NCBI GenBank assembly: GCA_017795085.1 | Contig: CP051246.1 | Location: 4,590,514-4,654,513 of the forward strand | Reading direction: 5' to 3' | DNA length: 64,000 nt | DNA from: Salegentibacter sp. | Lineage (GTDB): Bacteria; Bacteroidota; Bacteroidia; Flavobacteriales; Flavobacteriaceae | Part shown: in pieces, positions 17,601 to 25,553 of the stretch | Position numbering within the stretch: position 1 is the first letter of the stretch | Layout of the letters: each line of letters begins with the position of its first letter | Notes under the pieces: generated by a model | Seen by the model: the letters and a program-made list of their open reading frames with translations, nothing else | The model's database searches: none | Told to the model about the DNA's origin: nothing | Program-made: the position numbers and the translations under genes

Positions 17601-17824
17601 AATGAAAATACCAATACATCGCCTTCAGCGGCATTGATAGAATAATTTCCATCAAAATCGGTCTGGGTACCCGTGCTGGTTCCCTCTACAACGACATTTA
17701 CCCCGGGAAGCGGTAAACCGTCTTCATCGACAACCGTACCGGATATCGTTTGTTCTTGTGCAAAACCAATTTGCACAACTAACGCTAGTAGCAGCGTTAG
17801 AATACTACTAAACTTTGTTTTCAT
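14615..17824 (-). CDS. SusC/RagA family TonB-dependent outer membrane transporter
   Basis: 1069 residues from the ATG at 17824 (MKTKFSSILTLLLA, signal peptide to about GFAQ); an ATG 30 bp upstream would put polar residues before the signal and is rejected. Carboxypeptidase-like regulatory domain (ISGTVVDEDGLPLPGVNVVV), then DEVVVTALG and the plug with the SusC signature NIILRGYTSLTGNNQPLFVIDG, then the 22-strand barrel, ending VNVKIQF with terminal Phe. Imports nutrients with its SusD lid using TonB energy. No anti-sigma/ECF partner lies next to it. Confidence 0.93.
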   Translation of the reverse strand: MKTKFSSILTLLLALVVQIGFAQEQTISGTVVDEDGLPLPGVNVVVEGTSTGTQTDFDGNYSINAAEGDVLVFSFVGMETAEYTVGNNDTIDVTLTMDSAQLDEVVVTALGISREKKSLGYATQEVGGEEVNTAKDANFVNSLSGKVAGLDIKKSSTLGGSSNIILRGYTSLTGNNQPLFVIDGVPISNQNTNESGQSAGTGGYDYGNAAMDVNPDDIASINVLKGAAAAALYGSRAANGAIIITTKSGAKSKGIGVTINSGVTFSSYDQSTFTDYQKEYGAGYGPYYDTGYFNESDIDGDGTLDLVAPFTEDASFGGRFDPSLNVFQWDAFYPESDNYLQATPWTAAENGPESVFKTGVALNNSISLAGGTDRSAFRVSYTQFEQEGILPNSEIDRNTLDFNGKHDFTDKFTVGVKATYTKTNGKGRYGTGYSSLNIMQSFRQWNQANVDFQKQKQAYFATGRNITWNYANGAEGDLSPLYTDNPYWTLHENYQSDERDRLFGNVNLNYEFNDWLSATARASIDTYSDLREERRNVGSVGVPFYNRYDGDYREMNYDFLLNFDKDISEDLDFSGILGATSRTVAERQMRAETNGGLVVPGEYALRNSLNLLTPPDEYSYNLKANGYFANVSFGYKDFLFLDATGRVDQSSTLPESDNTYFYPSISTGFVFSELFDSNWLTFGKLRANFAEVGNYAPPLTVYDVYDSPTTFSTPLRSVQSTKANPNLKNETQRSYEIGLEMNFFNRRAGFDIAAYKTNTIDQIVDAPITAATGYTRQWINAGELENKGIEVSAYVSPIRTEDFEWRTRVNWYTNENTVISLNGDNENLQLAELQGGITINGTVGQPYGSIWGTNFTYIDGEKVIDENTGRYVVDGTPQPIGDINPDWKGGINNTFSYKNLSLGFLIDIQQGGDVFSLDTWYGYATGVTENTAGLNELGNPVRDPIADGGGLLFDGVNPDGSPNETRTSMETYANGLGYSYAPNALHVYDASFVKLREASISYSLPTRLIEKASLSNVTFSAVGRNLWIIDKNVPYADPEAGLSSGNVQGYQSGAYPSVREYGVNVKIQF

Positions 17825-17854
17825 TTTAAAATTTGTTTGAATTAGCCATGTCAA

Positions 17855-18154
17855 AAGTGATAATTAATGCGTACCTATACAAGGATTTGTTATTAAAACT
17901 AAACTAAAAGTTTAATGAACTGTTAATAAATGCTTGTATATCGTTGTATTTCAGATAATAACAATAAATGTGTATTTTGTTAAAAAAAATGTAATTTATA
18001 GTTCGGAAATTACTTTTTAATGTTTTTCTTTCAATTATTGCCGTAAAAAATGATGAGAGAACTGCGGTATGATATTTATGGTATATATAATAAGGTGTTG
18101 TAGGAGAAGTGAATTTTATGAGGATGATTAATTGTCTTGAAAATTAATTAATTA
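17855..18154. other. AT-rich divergent spacer between susC and rpsL
   Basis: About 390 bp separate the divergent susC and rpsL starts. The part from 17855 to 18154 should contain the susC promoter on the minus strand, but I could not pick a convincing TAnnTTTG box there. No open frame or stable repeat was recognised. Confidence 0.4.
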
Positions 18155-18208
18155 TACATTTGAAAGCTTGATTTTTATTTCTACATTTGCAAACCCTAAA
18201 AATAGGGT
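18155..18208 (+). promoter_or_regulatory. Probable promoter and 5' hairpin of the rpsL operon
   Basis: A TACATTTG box at 18182-18189 matches the Bacteroidota -7 consensus TAnnTTTG, with TTTG at 18159-18162 as a -33 element 19 bp upstream. That upstream TTTG is itself part of a second TACATTTG (18155-18162), so two start sites are possible. ACCCTA/TAGGGT (18193-18198, 18203-18208) forms a small hairpin in the leader. Confidence 0.65.
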
Positions 18209-18243
18209 GTAAAAATTTAAGTAAAAATTAGGTAAAAGAAATT

Positions 18244-18618
18244 ATGCCAACAATTTCACAATTAGTACGAAAAGGAAGAGCCACGATTACCAAGAAGAGT
18301 AAATCGGCTGCTTTGGATTCGTGCCCTCAGCGTAGGGGAGTGTGTACTCGTGTGTATACTACTACTCCTAAAAAGCCTAACTCGGCTATGCGTAAAGTAG
18401 CAAGGGTGAGGCTTACCAATGGGAAAGAGGTTAACGCCTATATTCCTGGTGAGGGACACAATTTGCAAGAGCACTCGATAGTATTGGTGAGAGGCGGAAG
18501 GGTTAAAGATTTGCCCGGTGTAAGGTATCACATTGTTCGTGGTGCGTTAGATACGGCTGGTGTTGAAGGTAGAACTCAGCGCAGATCTAAATACGGAGCA
18601 AAACGCCCTAAAAAGTAA
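18244..18618 (+). CDS. rpsL: 30S ribosomal protein S12
   Basis: 124 residues, decoding-centre protein. The conserved TPKKPNSAMRKVARVRLTNG and PGVRYHIVRGALD segments are intact; Lys43 and Lys44, equivalent to residues where streptomycin-resistance substitutions occur, are wild type. First gene of the long ribosomal operon; rpsG follows after 23 bp. Confidence 0.97.
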   Translation: MPTISQLVRKGRATITKKSKSAALDSCPQRRGVCTRVYTTTPKKPNSAMRKVARVRLTNGKEVNAYIPGEGHNLQEHSIVLVRGGRVKDLPGVRYHIVRGALDTAGVEGRTQRRSKYGAKRPKK

Positions 18619-18641
18619 TTAAGAACTTTTAATGTAAAGAA

Positions 18642-19118
18642 ATGAGAAAAAGACAGGCGAAAAAACGGCCGCTTTTACCCGATCCGAAATTCAACGATCA
18701 GCTTGTTACGCGTTTTGTGAACATGATGATGTGGGATGGAAAGAAATCGGTTGCCTTTAAAATCTTTTACGATGCGATAGCTATCGTGGAAGAGAAAAAA
18801 CAAGACGAAGAAAAAACAGCTTTAGAGGTGTGGAAAGATGCGCTTTCTAATGTAATGCCGCACGTTGAAGTAAGAAGTAGGCGTGTAGGTGGAGCTACTT
18901 TTCAGATTCCAATGCAAATACGGCCAGACCGTAAAGTGTCAACCGCAATGAAATGGCTTATTTCGTTTGCGCGTAAGAGAAATGAGAAATCTATGGCTGC
19001 CAAGCTCGCTGCTGAGGTTCTTGCAGCTTCAAAAGAAGAAGGTGCAGCGGTTAAAAAACGTGTAGATACTCATAAAATGGCGGAAGCTAATAAAGCATTC
19101 TCTCACTTTAGATTCTAA
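18642..19118 (+). CDS. rpsG: 30S ribosomal protein S7
   Basis: 158 residues, nucleates assembly of the 30S head. RKRQAKKRPLLPDP at the start, NVMPHVEVRSRRVGGATFQIPM in the middle and MAEANKAFSHFRF at the end are typical. Four bases separate it from fusA, the classic str-operon order. Confidence 0.97.
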   Translation: MRKRQAKKRPLLPDPKFNDQLVTRFVNMMMWDGKKSVAFKIFYDAIAIVEEKKQDEEKTALEVWKDALSNVMPHVEVRSRRVGGATFQIPMQIRPDRKVSTAMKWLISFARKRNEKSMAAKLAAEVLAASKEEGAAVKKRVDTHKMAEANKAFSHFRF

Positions 19119-19122
19119 AAAA

Positions 19123-21234
19123 ATGGCACAAAGAGATTTAAAATTTACTAGAAATATAGGTATTGCAGCGCATATTGATGCCGGTAAAACCACGACCACT
19201 GAACGTATCCTTTATTATACAGGGATAAGTCATAAAATTGGTGAGGTGCATGATGGTGCTGCAACAATGGATTGGATGGAGCAAGAGCAGGAGCGCGGAA
19301 TTACTATTACTTCGGCTGCTACGCATTGTTCTTGGAAATATAGGGATCAGGATTATACGGTGAATATTATCGATACTCCCGGGCACGTTGACTTTACTGT
19401 GGAGGTGGAGCGTTCTTTACGTGTTCTTGATGGGGTTGTAGCGTTGTTTTCAGCAGTAGACGGAGTTGAGCCTCAGTCTGAAACTGTGTGGAGACAGGCT
19501 GATAAATATAAAGTACCACGTCTTGGTTTTGTGAACAAGATGGATCGTCAGGGTGCAGATTTCTTTAATGTGTGTAAGCAGGTTAGGGAAATGTTAGGGG
19601 GTAACCCGGTGCCGCTTCAGGTTCCAATTGGAGATGAAATTGATTTTAAAGGAGTGGTTGACCTTATTTCTAAGAAAGCAATCATCTGGAATGAGGAAGA
19701 TCACGGAATGACCTATGAGGAAATTGATATTCCGGAAGAACTGCAAGCTGATGTAGATAAATATCGAACTGAATTGGTGGAAGCTGTTGCTGAGTATGAT
19801 GAGGCTTTGATGGAGAAGTTCTTTGAGGATGAAAATTCTATTACTGAGGATGAGATTATTGCTGCGCTTAGAGCTGCAACCATAGATATGTCTATTATTC
19901 CTATGATGTGTGGTTCTGCTTTTAAAAATAAAGGCGTGCAGGCTATGTTGGACGCTGTTATGCGTTACCTTCCTTCTCCTGTGGATGTAGAGGCAATTAC
20001 AGGAACTAATCCTGATACAGAAAAAGAGGAAAGTAGAAAACCTCACGTAGACTCACCGTTCTCTGCGCTTGCTTTTAAAATTGCTACCGACCCTTTTGTT
20101 GGTCGTTTAGCTTTCTTTAGAGTGTATTCAGGTAGTCTTGATGCTGGCTCTTATGTGTTGAACGTACGTTCAGGTAAAAAAGAGCGTATTTCACGTATTT
20201 ACCAAATGCACTCAAATAAACAGGAGCCTATAAGTAAGATTGAAGCTGGTGATATTGGTGCAGGTGTTGGATTTAAAGATATTAAAACCGGAGATACCCT
20301 TACCGATGAGAAGCATCCAATTTTATTGGAATCTATGACCTTCCCTGCGCCGGTAATTGGTATTGCTGTTGAACCAAAAACTAAGGCTGACGTTGATAAA
20401 ATGGGTACTGCTTTAGCAAAACTAGCTGAAGAGGATCCAACTTTTACCGTTCGTAGTGATGAGTCTTCAGGGCAAACCATTATATCTGGTATGGGTGAGC
20501 TTCACCTTGATATTATTATAGACCGTATGCGGCGTGAATTTAAGGTGGAAGTTAATGTAGGTCAACCTCAGGTTGAATATAAGGAAGCGGTAACTAAAAA
20601 TGCACCGCACCGTGAAGTTTATAAGAAACAAACCGGTGGTAGAGGTAAGTTTGCTGATGTTGTCTTTGAAATGGGGCCTGTAGATGATGATTTTGAAGGG
20701 GAAGGGCTTCAATTTGTAGACGAAATTAAAGGTGGGCGTATTCCTAAAGAATTTATTCCTTCTGTAGAAAAAGGTTTTAAAGAAGCCATGAAAAACGGGC
20801 CTTTGGCTGGTTTTAAAATGGATACGCTTAAGGTGACTTTAAAGGATGGTTCTTTTCACCCTGTGGATTCTGACCAGTTGTCTTTTGAGCTTGCTGCGCA
20901 ATTAGGTTATAAAGAAGCTGCTAAAAAAGCCGGTTCTGTAATCCTTGAACCAATTATGAAAGTTGAAGTAGTTACCCCGGAAGAGAATATGGGTGATATT
21001 GTTGGTGACCTTAACCGTAGAAGAGGGCAGGTAAACAGCATGTCAGACCGTTCGGGAGCTAAAGTAATAAAGGCGGAAGTGCCACTTTCTGAAATGTTTG
21101 GATATGTAACTACATTAAGAACATTGTCTTCAGGTAGAGCAACTTCTACTATGGAATTTTCTCATTATGCCGAAACTCCTTCTAATATATCAGAAGATGT
21201 AATTGCGGCAACAAAGGGTACTGCTAACGAATAA
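19123..21234 (+). CDS. fusA: Elongation factor G
   Basis: 703 residues, the translocation GTPase. G1 AHIDAGKTTTTER, switch I RGITITSAAT, G3 DTPGHVDF, G4 NKMDRQGAD, domain II (FRVYSGSLDAG), domain IV with VEYKEAVTKNAPH and the tip loop, domain V to the end. Full length and canonical. Located between rpsG and rpsJ in the ribosomal operon. Confidence 0.97.
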   Translation: MAQRDLKFTRNIGIAAHIDAGKTTTTERILYYTGISHKIGEVHDGAATMDWMEQEQERGITITSAATHCSWKYRDQDYTVNIIDTPGHVDFTVEVERSLRVLDGVVALFSAVDGVEPQSETVWRQADKYKVPRLGFVNKMDRQGADFFNVCKQVREMLGGNPVPLQVPIGDEIDFKGVVDLISKKAIIWNEEDHGMTYEEIDIPEELQADVDKYRTELVEAVAEYDEALMEKFFEDENSITEDEIIAALRAATIDMSIIPMMCGSAFKNKGVQAMLDAVMRYLPSPVDVEAITGTNPDTEKEESRKPHVDSPFSALAFKIATDPFVGRLAFFRVYSGSLDAGSYVLNVRSGKKERISRIYQMHSNKQEPISKIEAGDIGAGVGFKDIKTGDTLTDEKHPILLESMTFPAPVIGIAVEPKTKADVDKMGTALAKLAEEDPTFTVRSDESSGQTIISGMGELHLDIIIDRMRREFKVEVNVGQPQVEYKEAVTKNAPHREVYKKQTGGRGKFADVVFEMGPVDDDFEGEGLQFVDEIKGGRIPKEFIPSVEKGFKEAMKNGPLAGFKMDTLKVTLKDGSFHPVDSDQLSFELAAQLGYKEAAKKAGSVILEPIMKVEVVTPEENMGDIVGDLNRRRGQVNSMSDRSGAKVIKAEVPLSEMFGYVTTLRTLSSGRATSTMEFSHYAETPSNISEDVIAATKGTANE

Positions 21235-21244
21235 TCTTAGGAAC

Positions 21245-21550
21245 ATGAGTCAAAAAATAAGAATAAAATTAAAATCCTACGATCATAACCTGGTAGATAA
21301 ATCGTCAGAGAAGATCGTGAAAACCGTAAAAACTACGGGTGCTGTGGTAACTGGTCCAATCCCATTACCAACTCACAAAAAACTTTTTACAGTTTTACGT
21401 TCTCCTCACGTAAACAAGAAGGCCAGAGAGCAATTTGAATTAAGCTCTTATAAAAGACTTCTTGATATCTACAGCTCTTCATCAAAAACAATTGATGCTT
21501 TGATGAAACTGGAACTACCAAGTGGGGTTGAAGTAGAGATTAAGGTGTGA
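21245..21550 (+). CDS. rpsJ: 30S ribosomal protein S10
   Basis: 101 residues from the ATG at 21245, which follows the fusA stop by 10 bp; an upstream in-frame ATG inside fusA is rejected. SQKIRIKLKSYDHNLVDKS and GPIPLPT with SPHVNKKAREQFE are typical. S10 also acts with NusB in antitermination. It ends the first transcription segment: a strong hairpin with a T-run lies between it and rplC. Confidence 0.96.
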   Translation: MSQKIRIKLKSYDHNLVDKSSEKIVKTVKTTGAVVTGPIPLPTHKKLFTVLRSPHVNKKAREQFELSSYKRLLDIYSSSSKTIDALMKLELPSGVEVEIKV

Positions 21551-21558
21551 TGAAACTT

Positions 21559-21620
21559 GATTTTTCCGATTTTTATCGGAAAAATCTTAGTTCAATTGAT
21601 TCCGAATTTGATTCGGGAAT
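21559..21620 (+). promoter_or_regulatory. Two stacked hairpins in the rpsJ-rplC spacer
   Basis: GATTTTTCCGAT/ATCGGAAAAATC (21559-21570, 21575-21586) is a perfect 12-bp stem with a TTTT loop, starting 8 bp after the rpsJ stop. A second imperfect stem, ATTCCGAAT/ATTCGGGAAT (21599-21607, 21611-21620), follows. They precede the terminator-like hairpin at 21667 and may form one regulatory leader for the S10 genes downstream. Confidence 0.5.
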
Positions 21621-21666
21621 TACATGTCCTGAGCAGTTGGCGAGGGAAAAACGGAGAAAAATACAT

Positions 21667-21705
21667 TTCAGGGTAGAAAAGTATTTTTCTACCCTGAATT
21701 TTTTT
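21667..21705 (+). terminator. Strong intrinsic terminator or attenuator before rplC
   Basis: TTCAGGGTAGAAAA (21667-21680) pairs perfectly with TTTTCTACCCTGAA (21685-21698) around a 4-nt loop, followed at once by seven T. It stands 30 bp before rplC within an otherwise co-oriented ribosomal operon, so read-through must be regulated or a promoter must lie very close. A weak -7-like TACATTTC at 21662 overlaps the stem start. Confidence 0.75.
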
Positions 21706-21734
21706 AATAAATAAGTAATAATCAATAATTAATT

Positions 21735-22346
21735 ATGTCTGGGTTAATAGGTAAAAAAGTAGGCATGACCAGTATTTTCGACGAGAATGGGAAAAATGTT
21801 CCCTGTACCGTAATCGAAGCCGGTCCATGCGTAGTTACCCAAGTCAGAACCAATGAGGTTGACGGGTATGAAGCACTTCAACTTGGTTTCGATGACAAAA
21901 AGACCGCTAATAAGGCTGCTGAAGGGCATGCTAAAAAAGCGGGAACGGCTGCAAAGCGCCGGGTTGTCGAATTCCAGGGCTTCGAAGAAGAGTATAAACT
22001 AGGAGATGCTGTAACAGTAGAGCACTTTAGGGAAGGGGAATTCGTAGATATTTCCGGTACTTCTAAAGGAAAAGGCTTTCAGGGGGTTGTAAAACGTCAC
22101 GGATTTGGTGGTGTTGGTCAGGCTACCCACGGTCAGCATAACCGTTTAAGAGCACCTGGTTCTATTGGTGGTGCATCGTATCCTGCGAGAGTATTCAAAG
22201 GAATGCGAATGGCCGGTAGAATGGGGGGCGAGAAAGTAAAAGTAGAAAACCTGAGGGTTTTAAAAGTGGTGGCAGATAAAAACCTTTTAGTAGTAAAAGG
22301 ATGTGTGCCTGGCCATAAAAACTCTTACGTAATCATTAGTAAGTAA
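21735..22346 (+). CDS. rplC: 50S ribosomal protein L3
   Basis: 203 residues. SGLIGKKVGMTSIF start, GKGFQGVVKRHGFGG central loop that reaches the peptidyl transferase centre, THGQHNRLRAPGSIG and GHKNSYVII end. The stop overlaps the rplD start by one base (TAATG), so L3 and L4 are translationally coupled. First gene after the attenuator-like hairpin. Confidence 0.97.
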   Translation: MSGLIGKKVGMTSIFDENGKNVPCTVIEAGPCVVTQVRTNEVDGYEALQLGFDDKKTANKAAEGHAKKAGTAAKRRVVEFQGFEEEYKLGDAVTVEHFREGEFVDISGTSKGKGFQGVVKRHGFGGVGQATHGQHNRLRAPGSIGGASYPARVFKGMRMAGRMGGEKVKVENLRVLKVVADKNLLVVKGCVPGHKNSYVIISK

Positions 22347-22975
22347 TGGAAGTAGCAGTTTTAGATATAAAGGGAAAAGAAACAGGCCGGAAAGCAAAGC
22401 TTTCTGATGCTGTTTTCGGAATAGAGCCTAATGAACATGCTGTTTACCTTGATGTAAAACAGTATTTGGCCAATCAGCGCCAGGGAACTCATAAGGCAAA
22501 AGAACGTGCCGAAATTACGGGAAGCACTCGTAAAATTAAGAAGCAAAAAGGTACCGGTACAGCTCGTGCAGGTAGTATTAAATCTCCTATTTTTAAAGGT
22601 GGTGGTCGAATTTTTGGACCAAGACCTAGAAACTACGGGTTTAAACTAAATAAGAACCTTAAGCGTTTGGCAAGAAAATCGGCTTTGAGTTTAAAAGCAG
22701 GTGAAAATGCTGTAAGCGTTGTGGAAGATTTTTCTTTTGAAGCTCCAAAGACAAAAAGTTACCTTGAATTTCTGAAAGCCCTTGGTATTCAGGATAAAAA
22801 ATCATTGGTAGTGTTGGGGGAGTCAAATAAAAACGTATATTTGTCGTCACGTAATTTTAAAGGCTCTGAAGTTGTAAATGCTTCTGAATTAAGTACTTAT
22901 AAAATATTAAACGCGAAAAACATCGTGTTTTTTGAAGGGTCTTTGGAAGGAATTGAGTCGAATTTAAGTAAATAA
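22346..22975 (+). CDS. rplD: 50S ribosomal protein L4
   Basis: 209 residues. RQGTHKAKERAEITGSTRKI and GTGTARAGSIKSPIFKGGG form the extended loop lining the exit tunnel. In E. coli L4 represses its own S10 operon through a leader hairpin and attenuation; here the hairpin lies between rpsJ and rplC and could serve the same purpose, which is inference. Confidence 0.97.
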   Translation: MEVAVLDIKGKETGRKAKLSDAVFGIEPNEHAVYLDVKQYLANQRQGTHKAKERAEITGSTRKIKKQKGTGTARAGSIKSPIFKGGGRIFGPRPRNYGFKLNKNLKRLARKSALSLKAGENAVSVVEDFSFEAPKTKSYLEFLKALGIQDKKSLVVLGESNKNVYLSSRNFKGSEVVNASELSTYKILNAKNIVFFEGSLEGIESNLSK

Positions 22976-22980
22976 GCCTT

Positions 22981-23271
22981 ATGAGTATCTTGATAAAACC
23001 AATTATTACAGAAAAAGCTACCCACGATAGCGAGATAAATAATCGTTATGCGTTTGAGGTAGATAGTAAGGCGAATAAGATTGAAATTAAAAAAGCGGTT
23101 GAAGCTGCTTATGGAGTTTCAGTTGAGAAAGTTCGTACCATAAATGTCCGTCCTGATCGCAAAACCAGGTATACGAAATCTGGAATGATCACTGGTAAAA
23201 CCAATGCTTATAAAAAAGCAATGGTACAGGTGGCGGAAGGTGAAACTATTGATTTATACAGTAATCTTTAA
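22981..23271 (+). CDS. rplW: 50S ribosomal protein L23
   Basis: 96 residues. ILIKPIITEKATHDSE and YAFEVDSKANKIEIKKAVE are the L23 signature. It sits at the tunnel exit and docks trigger factor and SRP, whose Ffh is encoded at 47880. Five bases after rplD. Confidence 0.96.
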   Translation: MSILIKPIITEKATHDSEINNRYAFEVDSKANKIEIKKAVEAAYGVSVEKVRTINVRPDRKTRYTKSGMITGKTNAYKKAMVQVAEGETIDLYSNL

Positions 23272-23280
23272 GATTAAAAA

Positions 23281-24108
23281 ATGTCAGTTAGAAAGTTAAA
23301 ACCAATCACCCCCGGGCAGCGTTTTAGAGTAGTTAATGGGTATGACGCCATTACTACTGATAAGCCGGAGAAAAGTCTTTTGGCTCCGATAAAAAAGTCT
23401 GGTGGTAGAAACAGTCAGGGTAAAATGACCATGCGCTACAAAGGTGGTGGTCATAAGAGACGTTACCGAATTGTTGATTTTAAACGTGATAAGGAAGGGA
23501 TTCCTGCGAGCGTTGCAAGTATTGAATACGATCCAAACAGAACGGCCTTTATTGCCTTGCTGAATTATCAGGATGGTGAAAAGCGATATATTGTTGCTCA
23601 AAACGGTCTGCAGGTAGGTCAGAATATAGTGTCTAGTCAAGAGGCTGCTGCTCCTGAAATAGGAAATGCAATGCCGTTGGCTTACATCCCTTTGGGGACT
23701 ATTGTTTCCTGTATCGAGCTTAGAGCAGGGCAGGGAGCAGTTATGGCCAGAAGTGCAGGTGCATTTGCACAGCTATTGGCGCGTGAAGGGAAATATGCTA
23801 CTGTTAAGCTGCCTTCGGGAGAGATTAGAAGGGTGCTTTCGGCTTGTATGGCTACTATTGGTGCTGTTTCAAACAGCGACCATCAGCTTCAAATTTCCGG
23901 TAAAGCCGGTAGGAAGCGATGGTTGGGTAGAAGGCCAAGAACAAGACCTGTTGCTATGAACCCGATTGATCACCCCATGGGTGGTGGTGAAGGTAGAGCT
24001 TCAGGAGGTCACCCACGTTCTAGAAAAGGTTTACCTGCTAAAGGTTTTAAAACCCGATCAAGAACAAAGGCGAGTAATAAATATATTGTAGAACGTAGAA
24101 AGAAATAA
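23281..24108 (+). CDS. rplB: 50S ribosomal protein L2
   Basis: 275 residues, the largest and most conserved rRNA-binding protein of the subunit. KPITPGQRF, GRNSQGKMTMRYKGGGHKRRYR, and the C-terminal MNPIDHPMGGGEGRASGG with the conserved His needed for peptidyl transferase activity. Normal length; followed by rpsS after 6 bp. Confidence 0.97.
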   Translation: MSVRKLKPITPGQRFRVVNGYDAITTDKPEKSLLAPIKKSGGRNSQGKMTMRYKGGGHKRRYRIVDFKRDKEGIPASVASIEYDPNRTAFIALLNYQDGEKRYIVAQNGLQVGQNIVSSQEAAAPEIGNAMPLAYIPLGTIVSCIELRAGQGAVMARSAGAFAQLLAREGKYATVKLPSGEIRRVLSACMATIGAVSNSDHQLQISGKAGRKRWLGRRPRTRPVAMNPIDHPMGGGEGRASGGHPRSRKGLPAKGFKTRSRTKASNKYIVERRKK

Positions 24109-24114
24109 TAAGAT

Positions 24115-24393
24115 ATGGCACGTTCATTAAAAAAAGGACCTTACGTTCACTATAAATTAGATAGAAAGGTTGCTCAAAATGTTGAGTCTGGTAAGAAGGC
24201 TGTGATCAAAACCTGGTCTCGCGCTTCAATGATTACTCCAGATTTTGTTGGGCAAACCATTGCGGTGCACAACGGAAAACAATTTATTCCGGTTTACATC
24301 ACCGAGAACATGGTAGGTCATAAATTAGGAGAATTTTCACCAACACGTTCTTTTAGAGGGCATGCAGGTGCAAAAAATAAAGGTAAAAGATAA
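24115..24393 (+). CDS. rpsS: 30S ribosomal protein S19
   Basis: 92 residues. ARSLKKGPYVHYKLDRKV, then TWSRASMITPDFVGQTIAVHNGK and GHKLGEFSPTRSFRGH, all typical. A head protein partnered with S13 (gene at 32445). Six bases before rplV. Confidence 0.97.
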   Translation: MARSLKKGPYVHYKLDRKVAQNVESGKKAVIKTWSRASMITPDFVGQTIAVHNGKQFIPVYITENMVGHKLGEFSPTRSFRGHAGAKNKGKR

Positions 24394-24399
24394 TAGGCT

Positions 24400-24807
24400 A
24401 TGGGAGTTCGTAAAAGAGAAAGAGCAGCGCAAATTAAAGAGGCCAATAAACAAGTGGCTTTTGCAAAGTTGAATAACTGCCCTACTTCGCCTAGAAAAAT
24501 GCGCCTTGTTGCGGATTTAGTTCGTGGTGAAAAAGTAGAAAAAGCGCTTTATATTTTGAAATTCAGCCAAAAAGAAGCTTCAGGTCGTTTGGAAAAGCTT
24601 TTGCTTTCGGCTATAGCCAACTGGCAATCTAAAAATGAGGAAGCTAGCATTGAGGATGCTGAGTTGTTTGTAAAAGAGATTCGTGTAGATGGAGGAGCGA
24701 TGCTTAAGAGGCTACGTCCTGCACCTCAGGGTCGCGCGCACAGAATTAGAAAAAGATCCAATCACGTTACTTTGGTGCTTGGAGAAAACAATAATACACA
24801 AAGCTAA
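24400..24807 (+). CDS. rplV: 50S ribosomal protein L22
   Basis: 135 residues. SPRKMRLVADLVRGEKVEKA and the C-terminal hairpin MLKRLRPAPQGRAHRIRKRSNH, which reaches into the exit tunnel and is a macrolide-resistance site; it looks unaltered. A longer N-terminus (KRERAAQIKEANKQ) than in E. coli is usual in this phylum. Confidence 0.97.
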   Translation: MGVRKRERAAQIKEANKQVAFAKLNNCPTSPRKMRLVADLVRGEKVEKALYILKFSQKEASGRLEKLLLSAIANWQSKNEEASIEDAELFVKEIRVDGGAMLKRLRPAPQGRAHRIRKRSNHVTLVLGENNNTQS

Positions 24808-24815
24808 GTAAGAGT

Positions 24816-25535
24816 ATGGGACAAAAAACAAATCCAATCGGAAATCGCCTTGGTATCGTAAGAGGATGGGAGTCCAACTGGTACGGAGGAAATGACTACG
24901 GCGATAAATTGGCCGAAGACGATAAGATTAGAAAATATATCCATGCTCGTCTCTCTAAAGCGAGTGTATCGAGGGTAATTATAGAGCGTACCCTTAAGCT
25001 TGTAACCGTTACTATCACCACTGCAAGACCCGGTATTATTATCGGTAAAGGCGGCCAGGAGGTAGACAAGCTTAAAGAAGAGCTTAAGAAGATCACAGAC
25101 AAGGAAGTTCAGATTAACATCTTTGAAATTAAAAGGCCAGAGCTTGATGCGCACCTTGTAGCGTCAAGTGTTGCAAGACAAATTGAAAATCGTATCTCTT
25201 ATCGTCGTGCAATAAAAATGGCTATTGCGGCTGCTATGAGAATGAACGCTGAAGGAATCAAAATTGAGATCTCCGGACGTTTAAACGGTGCTGAAATGGC
25301 CCGTAACGAATCATACAAAGATGGTCGTATTCCTTTGTCTACTTTTAGGGCCGACATAGACTATGCTTTAATTGAAGCTCATACTACCTATGGTAGATTG
25401 GGGGTTAAAGTGTGGATTATGAAGGGCGAGGTTTACGGCAAAAGAGAGCTCTCTCCTTTAGTTGGCATGACCAAGAAACAAGGAGGAGGAAAAGGCGCCG
25501 GACGAGGTGGTAACAAATCACGTCGTAGAAAGTAA
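24816..25535 (+). CDS. rpsC: 30S ribosomal protein S3
   Basis: 239 residues. GQKTNPIGNRLGIVRGWES, KH domain with GRPGIIIGKGG-type loop (ARPGIIIGKGGQEVDKL), C-terminal domain IKIEISGRLNGAEMAR and a basic tail GKGAGRGGNKSRRRK. Lies at the mRNA entry channel. Eight bases after rplV. Confidence 0.97.
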   Translation: MGQKTNPIGNRLGIVRGWESNWYGGNDYGDKLAEDDKIRKYIHARLSKASVSRVIIERTLKLVTVTITTARPGIIIGKGGQEVDKLKEELKKITDKEVQINIFEIKRPELDAHLVASSVARQIENRISYRRAIKMAIAAAMRMNAEGIKIEISGRLNGAEMARNESYKDGRIPLSTFRADIDYALIEAHTTYGRLGVKVWIMKGEVYGKRELSPLVGMTKKQGGGKGAGRGGNKSRRRK

Positions 25536-25553
25536 TTTTTAAAGTAATTAAAG

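Noticed and set aside
19594..20046. Long antisense frame inside fusA
   Set aside because: Low-complexity Ser/Phe/His translation typical of the antisense of a real gene.
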